DNA from: Sporosarcina ureae DSM 2281
Lineage (GTDB): Bacteria; Bacillota; Bacilli; Bacillales_A; Planococcaceae
DNA: 64,000 bases
Direction of reading: 5' to 3'
Assembly: GCF_000425545.1 (NCBI RefSeq)
Contig: NZ_AUDQ01000002.1
Location: forward strand, 124,001 to 188,000
A program made the position numbers and the translations under genes. This document shows, in pieces, positions 9,914-18,137 of this stretch (positions within the stretch are counted from its first letter, which is position 1; the number at the start of each line of letters is the position of its first letter). The notes under the pieces are model-generated. The model was not told the DNA's origin. It saw only the letters and a program-made list of their open reading frames with translations, and searched no databases.

Positions 9914-10654
9914 ATGACAGAAAACAAACCGAACTATAACGATAACCAAGGTAACTATTCAAATACTTATGGACAGCCACAATACCCAGCAAACTACACA
10001 TATCGTTCAACAAATGATCTGTATGATGAAGATAGTAGCGGAACAGGTAGTTTCATTGCGGGCGCAATCATTGGTGGAGTAATCGGAGCAGCGACTGCAT
10101 TATTCTTAGCACCGAAGACGGGCCGTGAAATGCGAGAAGATTTAACTTTGCAAGCTTCACAATTAAAAGATAAGAGTATTGAATTAAGCTCAACGGCAAA
10201 AGATAAAGCGGTGGAGTTATCCAGTGCGGCAAAAGATTACACAGCTGACTTTACGGATACAGCAAAAGAAAAAACTACAGCTTTCACTACAGCTGCAAGA
10301 GAGAAGACTTCTGAGTTATCTCATAACTTACAAGAGCAATCAGGACAGCTAGTAGATAAAGTGAAATCTGCTACATCAAAAGCTAGCATTCCAATGGATG
10401 ATGGTACAGTATCATCTGAAGGGGAAGAAGCAACTGATTATAAAAGTGCAAAAGAAAACAATGAAAAATCTGGAGAGCTTTCAAAAGTAAAAGATGCTTC
10501 AAACAAAACTGAAGATCAAGTTAAAGCTGTCAAATCGTCAAACCAAAACAAAGATAACAAAACTCCTAAAGCAGATACTTCTGCTAAAAAGGAAACTAAT
10601 CAATCCAAAGCAAACAACTCATCTTCAAACAACAACAAAGTTCATTCTAAATAA
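9914..10654 (+). CDS. ytxH: YtxH-family general stress protein
   Basis: A 246-residue protein. Residues ~40-75 hold the YtxH signature: a Gly/Ala-rich hydrophobic segment FIAGAIIGGVIGAATALFLAP followed by KTGREMREDL. After that comes a long Ala/Lys/Ser/Thr-rich amphipathic helical region and a low-complexity Lys/Asn/Ser tail, longer than in B. subtilis YtxH. Strong AGGAGG site before ATG. The ytxJ gene that follows in B. subtilis is absent; a terminator and a convergent gene come next. Confidence 0.88.
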   Translation: MTENKPNYNDNQGNYSNTYGQPQYPANYTYRSTNDLYDEDSSGTGSFIAGAIIGGVIGAATALFLAPKTGREMREDLTLQASQLKDKSIELSSTAKDKAVELSSAAKDYTADFTDTAKEKTTAFTTAAREKTSELSHNLQEQSGQLVDKVKSATSKASIPMDDGTVSSEGEEATDYKSAKENNEKSGELSKVKDASNKTEDQVKAVKSSNQNKDNKTPKADTSAKKETNQSKANNSSSNNNKVHSK

Positions 10655-10659
10655 TAGCG

Positions 10660-10687
10660 AAAACCTTCCTTCACAGGAAGGTTTTTT
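10660..10687 (+). terminator. ytxH terminator
   Basis: AAAACCTTCC pairs with GGAAGGTTTTTT and ends in a T run. Confidence 0.85.
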
Positions 10688-10720
10688 CTATGCGTACCTT
10701 TAGATAAAAGAGTCATAGGA

Positions 10721-10761
10721 AAAAGCTACGCTGTGCGATTTTTCTGCACAGCGTAGCTTTT
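10721..10761. terminator. bidirectional terminator between ytxH and the FtsA-like gene
   Basis: A 16-bp near-perfect stem, AAAAGCTACGCTGTGC with its complement, flanked by A and T runs so that it can act in both directions. It overlaps the stop codon of the minus-strand gene. Confidence 0.85.
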
Positions 10762-12886
10762 ATTCGAATATAATCTCTAGTTGATCTCCACCGAATATTA
10801 TTTCATTGAAGCGAATGGAATCGCCATTACGCAATAATCGATAGTTGGCAGTAGATTGAGAGGGTAATGAAAAATCAGTGAATGAAAATATATCACTGAA
10901 CAGTATAGGAGAACTAGGTAAGGACTTGAACTCCACCTTGTCGTTAGATTGTACTTGGTAGTCAAGACTCGCCAGTTGTCCGTTTACATAAGTGGCAGTT
11001 CGTTGTTTTGTAATCACCACAGGTTCTTCATTGAATGTAACATCGGCACGTTCTTCTAGAATGATATCCAAATCCTTCGCTATTTCTTTCAATGAAAGAA
11101 AAGCAGGCTGATACGTCTCTATGATATCGTTTGCGTGAATCTGATAATCGTCTGAGACTTCTTGTCCGTTTACGGTATACGTGGTCTCACGCTTCCTCAG
11201 ACGGTGGGGAGTTCCGTTCCATGTAATTGTGAACGGCTCTGTCCACGGACTTACAGGAGACGTGATTACATCTTGTATTCTATTCGCTGGATTCACTGTC
11301 AGTTCATCCCGATCAGCAATCTTAGTATCCATTGTAACAGGCTTTCCATTCAGCAAAATTTGACCTGTAATCTTCTGAGTTACCCCGTCCAGCTGATAAT
11401 GAATGGATTCAGGCGCCTCTACCAAGTCTCTGACTGTCGCTGAGGCGTCTGTGCCGTCTTTACCGAACAATAGCTCAATGCTATCTAGATTGCCAACACG
11501 ATCCTTAGTGCCGGCTTCAGTGCCGTTTAACAAGATGGTCGTAGAAGAGCCGTGCTCGCCAGGAAGTGTTCTCCACTGCCCGTTTACTTTTACAGTTAGT
11601 GCCAGTCCAGGTCTACCGTATAACTGACGAGCGGTAATGCGGGCTGCTAGCAGTGCGTCGCCTACTGTAAGCTCTTTTAGTTCGAATAATCGAATGGATT
11701 GGTCGTTGACTGTTAAGGAAATGTAATGAATTGGAGCTCTTTGCGCTGCGATCGCAATACCAATTGGCGTTACGAGTGCAGGAGAGGCTTCGATTTGTTC
11801 AGAAAGTGTAACGCCTGAAAGCGCATCGAGACTTCGGATGGCTACGCGGTTCTCTGGAAGGTCTAGTTGCGTACTCACTTCTTTCGTTAGAGTAGGGGTT
11901 AATCCTCCACCTCCAACAATCATCACGGCTTGCGGAGAAGAGTGATGATTCAATCGTTTGATTTCAGTAGCGATGGATAACGCTACATGTTTCACTGAAG
12001 GTCTGATGACATCGATTACTTCTTCTGAAGGAATTTCTTGTTCGTATCCTAAAATATCCTGCACTGTCAATACATCTTGATCATTAATTTGTCGTTTCAT
12101 TTGTTCTGCTAAAGGAAAGTCGAGCAAATAGTGTGTACTTAGTGCTTCGGTCATTTCGTCTCCTGCAACAGGTACCATTCCATAAGCTGTCACGGTATTT
12201 TCCCTGACAATGGCAATATCTGATGTGCCGGCTCCAATATCGACCAAAGCGATATTCAATCTTCTCATGGAAGGGGGAACGAGCACATGAATAGCAGCGA
12301 TCGGCTCGAGTGTTAAAGCTTCCATTTCCAAATCGGCACGCTTTAACGCGGCGAGTAAGGATTCCACAACTACTCGTGGTAAGAATGTGGCAATGACTTC
12401 TACGGTCGCTGATTTCCCAGTTTGATCTATAAGGCTACCAATCTTTTCATCTTGCAATTTATAATATAAGACAGAATAACCAACGCAGTAATAGTGATCA
12501 TCCTCTTGCGATTGATGAGCGGATAGTAATTTTTCTTGTGCATGTTGGACAGCTGATAATTCCAATCGATTAATATCTTCTTTTGAAATTAAAGTACGAT
12601 CTGAAATATCCACCGTTACCGTTCCTTCTGCTGTTTTCAATGAACGACCAGCTGCTGCAACACTGACACGTTTCAGGGGACCATGAATTTGCTCTAATTC
12701 TTCTTTAATTTCTTGAATAATGGATGCGACGCTTAAAATATTATGTATTTGCCCATCAATCATCGATCGCTCTTTATGTTCTTTTGAAATCAAGTCTACA
12801 ATATGGAATGAATCATTCTGTTCTTCCAGTATAATGCCCACAACCGAGCGAGTCCCGATATCAAGAGCGAATAACTTAGTAACCAG
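10760..12886 (-). CDS. FtsA/PilM-like actin-fold ATPase with C-terminal repeat modules
   Basis: About 708 residues. The N-terminal ~370 are an actin-like ATPase of the FtsA/PilM group: phosphate-1 loop ALDIGTRSVVG, phosphate-2 LVDIGAGTSDIAIV, adenosine motif MIVGGGGLTP. The second half is unlike FtsA and holds several short modules of similar pattern (LTVNDQSIRL, LLNGKPVTMDTKIADRDEL, YTVNGQEVSDDYQIHANDII, TYVNGQLASLDYQVQSNDKVEF) that resemble beta-grasp or S4-like repeats. No FtsZ- or membrane-targeting tail is evident. The open frame runs to 13069 but no ATG has a ribosome site; the best start is CTG at 12886 or TTG at 12895 behind AGAGG. It occupies the position of ytxJ. Function unknown; possibly division or envelope assembly. 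Confidence 0.75.
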   Translation of the reverse strand: MVTKLFALDIGTRSVVGIILEEQNDSFHIVDLISKEHKERSMIDGQIHNILSVASIIQEIKEELEQIHGPLKRVSVAAAGRSLKTAEGTVTVDISDRTLISKEDINRLELSAVQHAQEKLLSAHQSQEDDHYYCVGYSVLYYKLQDEKIGSLIDQTGKSATVEVIATFLPRVVVESLLAALKRADLEMEALTLEPIAAIHVLVPPSMRRLNIALVDIGAGTSDIAIVRENTVTAYGMVPVAGDEMTEALSTHYLLDFPLAEQMKRQINDQDVLTVQDILGYEQEIPSEEVIDVIRPSVKHVALSIATEIKRLNHHSSPQAVMIVGGGGLTPTLTKEVSTQLDLPENRVAIRSLDALSGVTLSEQIEASPALVTPIGIAIAAQRAPIHYISLTVNDQSIRLFELKELTVGDALLAARITARQLYGRPGLALTVKVNGQWRTLPGEHGSSTTILLNGTEAGTKDRVGNLDSIELLFGKDGTDASATVRDLVEAPESIHYQLDGVTQKITGQILLNGKPVTMDTKIADRDELTVNPANRIQDVITSPVSPWTEPFTITWNGTPHRLRKRETTYTVNGQEVSDDYQIHANDIIETYQPAFLSLKEIAKDLDIILEERADVTFNEEPVVITKQRTATYVNGQLASLDYQVQSNDKVEFKSLPSSPILFSDIFSFTDFSLPSQSTANYRLLRNGDSIRFNEIIFGGDQLEIIFE

Positions 12887-13061
12887 GATTTCCAACCTCT
12901 TTTCAAGTTTTTTTCTATGTGAAAATAGCGAATATTTATTTATTCGATGAAATTGCGTGACTTTTCTAAGAGTATTCATTATACTAGGTCTATTATATAA
13001 AAATGTACCATAGATTCCGGTGTTAGAAAAGGAAGATATGTACGGGGAGGAGACAGGTATT

Positions 13062-14144
13062 ATGAGCAAGCAAGATTTAGGTGAGTTGAGAGGTACTATT
13101 GATCAGTTGAACTTAGATATCCTTAAATTGATCAATGAACGTACAGGCGTTATCCAAGAAATTGGTAAGTTAAAAGAAAAGCAAGGTGTTAATAGATATG
13201 ATCCGGTTCGCGAACGCGAGATGCTCAACGTCTTGAAGAAGGTAAACCATGGTCCTTTACCAGACGGTATCCTTGAACAGGTATTTAAATCTATTTTCAT
13301 GTCAGCACTTGAAGTACAACAAGATGAGCAGAAGAATGCATTGCTCGTATCCCGTACTAAAAAGCCTGAAGACACGATTGTTGACGTAAACGGCCATAAA
13401 ATCGGAGATGGACATCCTTCCTTCGTATTTGGACCTTGTGCAGTAGAATCTTACGAACAGGTGTTGGCAGTAGCAAAGTCAATCAAAGCAAAAGGATTAA
13501 CGATGATTCGTGGAGGAGCTTACAAGCCGCGTACATCTCCATATGATTTCCAAGGTTTAGGCCTGGAAGGTTTGAAAATTCTCAAGCGAGTTGCAGATGA
13601 AACTGGACTTTCTATCGTCACAGAAATCATTACACCATCACATTTGGAAGAAGCACTCGAATACATCGATGTGATCCAAATCGGTGCGCGTAACATGCAG
13701 AACTTTGAATTGCTGAAAGAAGCTGGAATGGTCAATAAGCCAGTACTTCTAAAGCGTGGAATGTCTGCAACGATTTCTGAGTTCGTCAATGCAGCTGAAT
13801 ATATTATATCTAAAGGTAATACGGAGATTATGCTATGTGAGCGAGGAATTCGTACATATGAGACGGCAACTCGAAACACGCTGGACATCTCTGCTGTTCC
13901 CATCTTGAAGCAAGAAACGCACTTACCGGTATTCGTGGATGTTACACACTCCACTGGCCGTAAAGATTTATTGCTTCCGACAGCGAAAGCAGCAATTGCA
14001 GTAGGAGCAGACGGCGTTATGGCAGAGGTTCATCCTGACCCAGCCGTAGCATTATCGGATTCAGCGCAGCAAATGGATATTGAGCAGTTTGACAAGTTCT
14101 ATGAAGAGATTACTCGCTTCATGAACACACACCAAACGATCTAA
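13062..14144 (+). CDS. aroA: bifunctional chorismate mutase / DAHP synthase
   Basis: A 360-residue enzyme for the first step of the shikimate pathway (PEP + erythrose-4-phosphate to DAHP), with an N-terminal AroQ chorismate mutase domain (residues ~1-85: [22 protein letters not shown]) acting as allosteric sensor, then a KDO8P-type DAHP synthase barrel ([36 protein letters not shown]). Matches B. subtilis AroA (AroG in some schemes) in length. Start at 13062 is set by GGGGAGGAG. Followed by ccpA as in B. subtilis. Confidence 0.93.
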   Translation: MSKQDLGELRGTIDQLNLDILKLINERTGVIQEIGKLKEKQGVNRYDPVREREMLNVLKKVNHGPLPDGILEQVFKSIFMSALEVQQDEQKNALLVSRTKKPEDTIVDVNGHKIGDGHPSFVFGPCAVESYEQVLAVAKSIKAKGLTMIRGGAYKPRTSPYDFQGLGLEGLKILKRVADETGLSIVTEIITPSHLEEALEYIDVIQIGARNMQNFELLKEAGMVNKPVLLKRGMSATISEFVNAAEYIISKGNTEIMLCERGIRTYETATRNTLDISAVPILKQETHLPVFVDVTHSTGRKDLLLPTAKAAIAVGADGVMAEVHPDPAVALSDSAQQMDIEQFDKFYEEITRFMNTHQTI

Positions 14145-14151
14145 AACATCC

Positions 14152-14187
14152 AACACCGATCCTTTATTCGTAAAGGTCGGTGTTTTT
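14152..14187 (+). terminator. aroA terminator
   Basis: AACACCGA and CCTTT pair with AAAGG and TCGGTGTTTTT around a short loop. Confidence 0.85.
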
Positions 14188-14278
14188 CTGTATAGAATGA
14201 CAGAATTCTGCACAGAAAAACACAAAAGTCCAGTAGAACACGGTATACTAGTAAAGAATAAAGACAGGAGGAGCAAAA

Positions 14279-15280
14279 ATGGCGATCACTATTTACGATG
14301 TAGCAAGAGAAGCGAACGTATCGATGGCAACGGTTTCACGTGTAGTGAACGGCAATCAAAACGTGAAGCCGGCGACTCGCAAAAAAGTATTGGACTGTAT
14401 TGAACGATTGGGATACCGGCCAAACGCCGTCGCTCGTGGACTGGCCAGCAAGCGTACTACGACGATCGGAGTAATTGTCCCTGACATGTCCAAGAGTTAC
14501 TACGCAGAGCTATCCAGAGGGATTGCAGACGTTGCCACGATGTATGAGTACAATATCATCATCTCCAACTCGGACAAGAGTACATCTCGAGAAGTTGAGT
14601 TGTTTGAAGATCATTTAGGTAAGCAAGTAGACGGACTGATCTTCATGAGTGATTCTATTTCACCTGAAGTACGTAAGGAAATGAAAACAGCGAATGTTCC
14701 AATCGTCTTGGCAGGGACGTTGGATTTTGAAACCAATTTACCCTCTGTCAATATTGATCATGAACAGGCCGCATATGAAGTAACAAAGAAGTTGATCGAC
14801 AATGGCCACAAGCGTATTGCGTTTGTTTCGGGACCGTTTACGCGGGACATCAATCGTGTGTGCAAGCGTGTTGGGTATATTCGAGCGTTGGAAGAAGCGG
14901 GGATGATGATCGATGAGTCATTGATCGTGGAAACTGACAATACGTATGACGATGCGTACGAAAGCTGGAATGTGCTAGGGAAGCTTTCTGATCGACCGAC
15001 GGCTGTCATGACGAGTAGTGACGAAGTTGCAATTGGTATTATGAATGGTGTGCGGGATGAGAATCTTAGAATTCCTGAGGATTTAGAGATCATTTGTTTC
15101 CAACACTCTATTCTTGCGCGTATTGTTCGTCCACAGTTGACTGCGATTGTCGTGCCATTGTATGACTTAGGTGCCGTATCGATGCGTTTGTTGACGAAGT
15201 TGATGAATAAGGAAGAAGTGGAAGAGACCGAGGTTGTGCTACCTTATTATTTGGAAGAGCGGCAGTCGGTTAAGAAGTAA
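14279..15280 (+). CDS. ccpA: catabolite control protein A
   Basis: A 333-residue LacI/GalR-family regulator, the master of carbon catabolite repression in Firmicutes; with HPr(Ser-P) it binds cre sites. N-terminal helix-turn-helix IYDVAREANVSMATVSRVVNG and hinge helix RPNAVARGLASKRT are typical, followed by a periplasmic-binding-protein-like core with PRLTAI-like block (here RPQLTAIVVP). Strong AGGAGG site. The gap to aroA has a TATACT -10 candidate at about 14242. Two cre-like sites in this window (25912 and 34363) are likely targets. The motPS genes that follow it in B. subtilis are absent. Confidence 0.95.
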   Translation: MAITIYDVAREANVSMATVSRVVNGNQNVKPATRKKVLDCIERLGYRPNAVARGLASKRTTTIGVIVPDMSKSYYAELSRGIADVATMYEYNIIISNSDKSTSREVELFEDHLGKQVDGLIFMSDSISPEVRKEMKTANVPIVLAGTLDFETNLPSVNIDHEQAAYEVTKKLIDNGHKRIAFVSGPFTRDINRVCKRVGYIRALEEAGMMIDESLIVETDNTYDDAYESWNVLGKLSDRPTAVMTSSDEVAIGIMNGVRDENLRIPEDLEIICFQHSILARIVRPQLTAIVVPLYDLGAVSMRLLTKLMNKEEVEETEVVLPYYLEERQSVKK

Positions 15281-15369
15281 AGTAGGAGTTGTCGCCTGTA
15301 ACGATGATTTACTGGTGTTGTGTGCTGAACCTAAAACACTACTACCTCATTTTTGAATAATATAAAGAC

Positions 15370-15404
15370 AAAAAGCAACTTATCGCGAAGATAAGTTGCT
15401 TTTT
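15370..15404. terminator. bidirectional terminator between ccpA and acuC
   Basis: AAAAAGCAACTTATC pairs with GATAAGTTGCTTTTT. It serves the convergent ccpA and acuC genes. Confidence 0.85.
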
Positions 15405-15405
15405 A

Positions 15406-16560
15406 TTAGGATTTACGAATGACGTGCAAAGCTCTCGTTAGCATTTGCTCATTTTTTTCGTTGATATCATTTTTACGAGGGACTGGTTCGTATAGGTCCA
15501 CAGGGTCTTCCCACGTCTCAATAAGGGGAACTGGGGATTCGGGTTGCCATTTGTTTAACCAGGCTTCTGGAAGTCGTCCGGTTGGTGTTGGGATGTCTTT
15601 CATAGTGAGCCATAGGTGCGACCATGCACGTGGTACTACGCGCCAGATATCGTATCCACCACCGCCTATTGCGATCCATTTCCCGTCACAGAATTCTTCT
15701 GCGAGTTCTTTTGCTAGTTTCGGAATTTCTTCGTAGATCTTCATTGTGCTATACAGATGCGTGAGTGGATCGAAGTAGTGCGCATCTGCTCCATTTTGGG
15801 TTAGAATAACGTCTGGCTTGAAGTGTTCTGCTACTTCCCGCAAGGCAGTTTTATAAATATGTAGGAAAGATTCGTCTTCCGTAAATGCATCTACAGGGAA
15901 GTTGAATGACGTACCATAACCTGCACCATTTCCTCGTTCTGTCACATTGCCTGTACCGGGAAACAAGTAGCGGCCTGTTTCATGGATAGAGAATGTACAA
16001 ACATTTGGATCATCGTAAAACGTCCATTGCACGCCGTCACCATGGTGAGCATCGGTATCTACGTATAATACACGCGCTCCATATTTTTGCTGTAAGTATT
16101 TGATAGCTACTGAACTATCGTTATAAATACAAAAGCCAGAAGCTTTCCCTTGGAAGCCGTGATGCAAGCCACCGCCGAGGTTCAGCGCATATCTTGAACG
16201 ACCTTCCATTACTTCTTCGATTGCTGTAAGTGTACCGCCAACGAGTAGTGCACTCGCTTCATGCATGCCGGTGAAGAATGGTGTATCTTCCGTACCGATT
16301 CCGTAGATACTACCGATATTTTCGCTGACATCGCCTTTACTAGCTTTTTTTACAATTTCGATATATTTTGCGTCATGAGCCAGAAGCAATTCTTCGTCTG
16401 TGGCTGTGCGCGGAATGACAATTTCATCAGGCTTAATGGTATTCATTTCATCTAGTAAATCCTTTGTCAAAATGATTCGCTTTTGATTAAAAGGATGGGT
16501 ATCCGAAAATTCATAGTTTAGTTGGTCAGGAGAAAAGATAAAACTCGCTTGTTTTTTCAT
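15406..16560 (-). CDS. acuC: AcuC, class I histone-deacetylase-like protein
   Basis: A 384-residue zinc deacetylase. In B. subtilis AcuC removes the acetyl group that AcuA places on acetyl-CoA synthetase, reactivating it. Catalytic blocks are visible: NLGGGLHHGF (His pair), DTDAHHGDGV (Zn-binding Asp/His) and AIGGGGYD. Start ATG at 16560 overlaps the acuB stop by 4 bp (ATGA), giving translational coupling; upstream in-frame codons lie inside acuB. It is the last gene of acuABC. Confidence 0.93.
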   Translation of the reverse strand: MKKQASFIFSPDQLNYEFSDTHPFNQKRIILTKDLLDEMNTIKPDEIVIPRTATDEELLLAHDAKYIEIVKKASKGDVSENIGSIYGIGTEDTPFFTGMHEASALLVGGTLTAIEEVMEGRSRYALNLGGGLHHGFQGKASGFCIYNDSSVAIKYLQQKYGARVLYVDTDAHHGDGVQWTFYDDPNVCTFSIHETGRYLFPGTGNVTERGNGAGYGTSFNFPVDAFTEDESFLHIYKTALREVAEHFKPDVILTQNGADAHYFDPLTHLYSTMKIYEEIPKLAKELAEEFCDGKWIAIGGGGYDIWRVVPRAWSHLWLTMKDIPTPTGRLPEAWLNKWQPESPVPLIETWEDPVDLYEPVPRKNDINEKNEQMLTRALHVIRKS

Positions 16561-17201
16561 ACGCCCATCTCCGGTTCGCTTGGCCAAAGAACTTCGAATC
16601 CTTGCGATTTTAATCCTTCGATGATCGGGAGAGGGTTCATTCGTTTGATGCGGATTGCTAGAATTTTGTACTCTTCATTATCTTGATAAGGATAAACTAG
16701 TACACTGAGCACGTTCGTATTGTGATCATGAAATACTTTAGATGCTTCATATAAAATACCGGGCGTGTTCGGAACGCGGATTTGAATATGTGAACTTGGC
16801 TGATTGGCACCCGTTAATTCAATATAGTTATAGAGTAGATCTGTTTTAGTAAGAATTCCGACTAGCTGATAGTTAGACACGATGGGTAAACAACCAATTT
16901 CATACGTATAAAACATTAACGCAGCTTCTTCCGCAAAGTCCCGCGGATGTCCAATTAATAAATCGGTTTTCATAATTTTATCGAGTGTTGTTTCATAAAG
17001 TGAAGGTTCCAATCTCTCTGAAATGCTTGAAGGAGAAGCTTCTTTGACGTCACGGTCTGTAACCAGTCCTTCTATCCGCCCATCTTTCACAATCGGGATG
17101 TGGCGGATACGTTTCTCCTTCATCAGTTGTACCGCATCTGCAATCGTATGCGTAGAATTAAGCGTAATTACGTCTTTTTTCATAATGTCCTGTATTAGCA
17201 T
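16557..17201 (-). CDS. acuB: AcuB, CBS-ACT protein
   Basis: A 214-residue protein with two N-terminal CBS domains (IMKKDVITL; IRHIPIVKDG; LVTDRDVKEASPS; IMKTDLLIGHP) and a C-terminal ACT domain (RVPNTPGILYEASKV). CBS pairs bind adenine nucleotides; AcuB's exact role in acetoin/acetate utilisation is unresolved. ATG at 17201 is preferred over one 6 bp upstream because GAGGA is then correctly spaced, and it gives the same length as B. subtilis AcuB. Middle gene of acuABC. Confidence 0.92.
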   Translation of the reverse strand: MLIQDIMKKDVITLNSTHTIADAVQLMKEKRIRHIPIVKDGRIEGLVTDRDVKEASPSSISERLEPSLYETTLDKIMKTDLLIGHPRDFAEEAALMFYTYEIGCLPIVSNYQLVGILTKTDLLYNYIELTGANQPSSHIQIRVPNTPGILYEASKVFHDHNTNVLSVLVYPYQDNEEYKILAIRIKRMNPLPIIEGLKSQGFEVLWPSEPEMGV

Positions 17202-17216
17202 GATCATTCCTCACTT

Positions 17217-17849
17217 TCAGTAATTAACACGATGTTTGAAGCGCACACGATCAAAGCGTTCGATGGATTCTTGATCGACTCGTTTTCCGATTCTCGCCAT
17301 TAATGCATTGGCAGGGTGGGAGCAAACTTCGGGATCGTCAGTGGAGAAAAACTCCATGCCACCTGCACGCATCATTTTTTCCATCATGTTGCGATAATCC
17401 CATACGTTCAAACCAGTTCCTTTTAAATCCCAGTGCCAATAATATTCAGTCGTAATAATAATATAATCTTCCATAGCATCATCTAGCATCGATAATTCCA
17501 GTAAGGATTTACCGATACGTGCGCCGCGATAAGCAGCAACTACTTCGACGGCGCCTAGTTCTATTAAGTTGGCCAATTCGGCTTCATACCAGCGTTCGAG
17601 TGAATCGGGATATAGAAACGTAACATACCCAACAACCATATTCTCGATTCTCGCTACATTGATCCGGCCTTCAGGAAACGCAGCGATTTTCACCAATGCT
17701 TCTTGTTGTTGTTTAGATGGACGGAATGCTTTCAATCCTTCGTGAAATTCAAACGATGCCAGTCGCTCTGATGAAACAGGCCCTTCAATGATCAGTTTCC
17801 CTTCGTCATGCGGAAATGTTCTGGAAAAGTAGGTCTTTTTATGTTCCAC
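17217..17849 (-). CDS. acuA: AcuA, GNAT protein acetyltransferase
   Basis: A 210-residue GNAT enzyme that, in B. subtilis, acetylates the active-site lysine of acetyl-CoA synthetase AcsA and switches it off. Acetyl-CoA-binding region: ELGAVEVVAAYRGARIGKSLL; a distinctive YYWHWDLKG block follows. GTG at 17849 is chosen (AGAGGTG upstream); it gives 210 residues, equal to the B. subtilis protein, while a GTG at 17858 overlaps the ribosome site. The usual divergent partner acsA is not next to it: a PBP gene lies there. No confident promoter or cre was found upstream. Confidence 0.92.
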   Translation of the reverse strand: MEHKKTYFSRTFPHDEGKLIIEGPVSSERLASFEFHEGLKAFRPSKQQQEALVKIAAFPEGRINVARIENMVVGYVTFLYPDSLERWYEAELANLIELGAVEVVAAYRGARIGKSLLELSMLDDAMEDYIIITTEYYWHWDLKGTGLNVWDYRNMMEKMMRAGGMEFFSTDDPEVCSHPANALMARIGKRVDQESIERFDRVRFKHRVNY

Positions 17850-18095
17850 AAAGTTCACCTCTTCCTAATATATCTACCCGTTATACGCTCAAGTACTCGC
17901 TGTAAGTTCGATCCGTGTTGCTCTGTGTTAAGTATACAATTGATCGGATGGAAAAGTATATTATTATCATTAGATCACAGAATTGTCGGTAATTATATTT
18001 GGGGCCGTACATAATAAGTGGAGAGAGGAAGGAGTTGCAACGAATAAGAGATGACGGTTTTCCATTCGTACTGGCAAAAAACTTTATAGACAAAA

Positions 18096-18133
18096 CAAAA
18101 CCGGATTACACTATAAAATTGTAATCCGGTTTG
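18096..18133 (-). terminator. terminator of the class A PBP gene
   Basis: AAACCGGATTACA pairs with TGTAATCCGGTTTT (T run on the minus strand). It lies immediately after the PBP stop codon. Confidence 0.85.
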
Positions 18134-18137
18134 TAAG

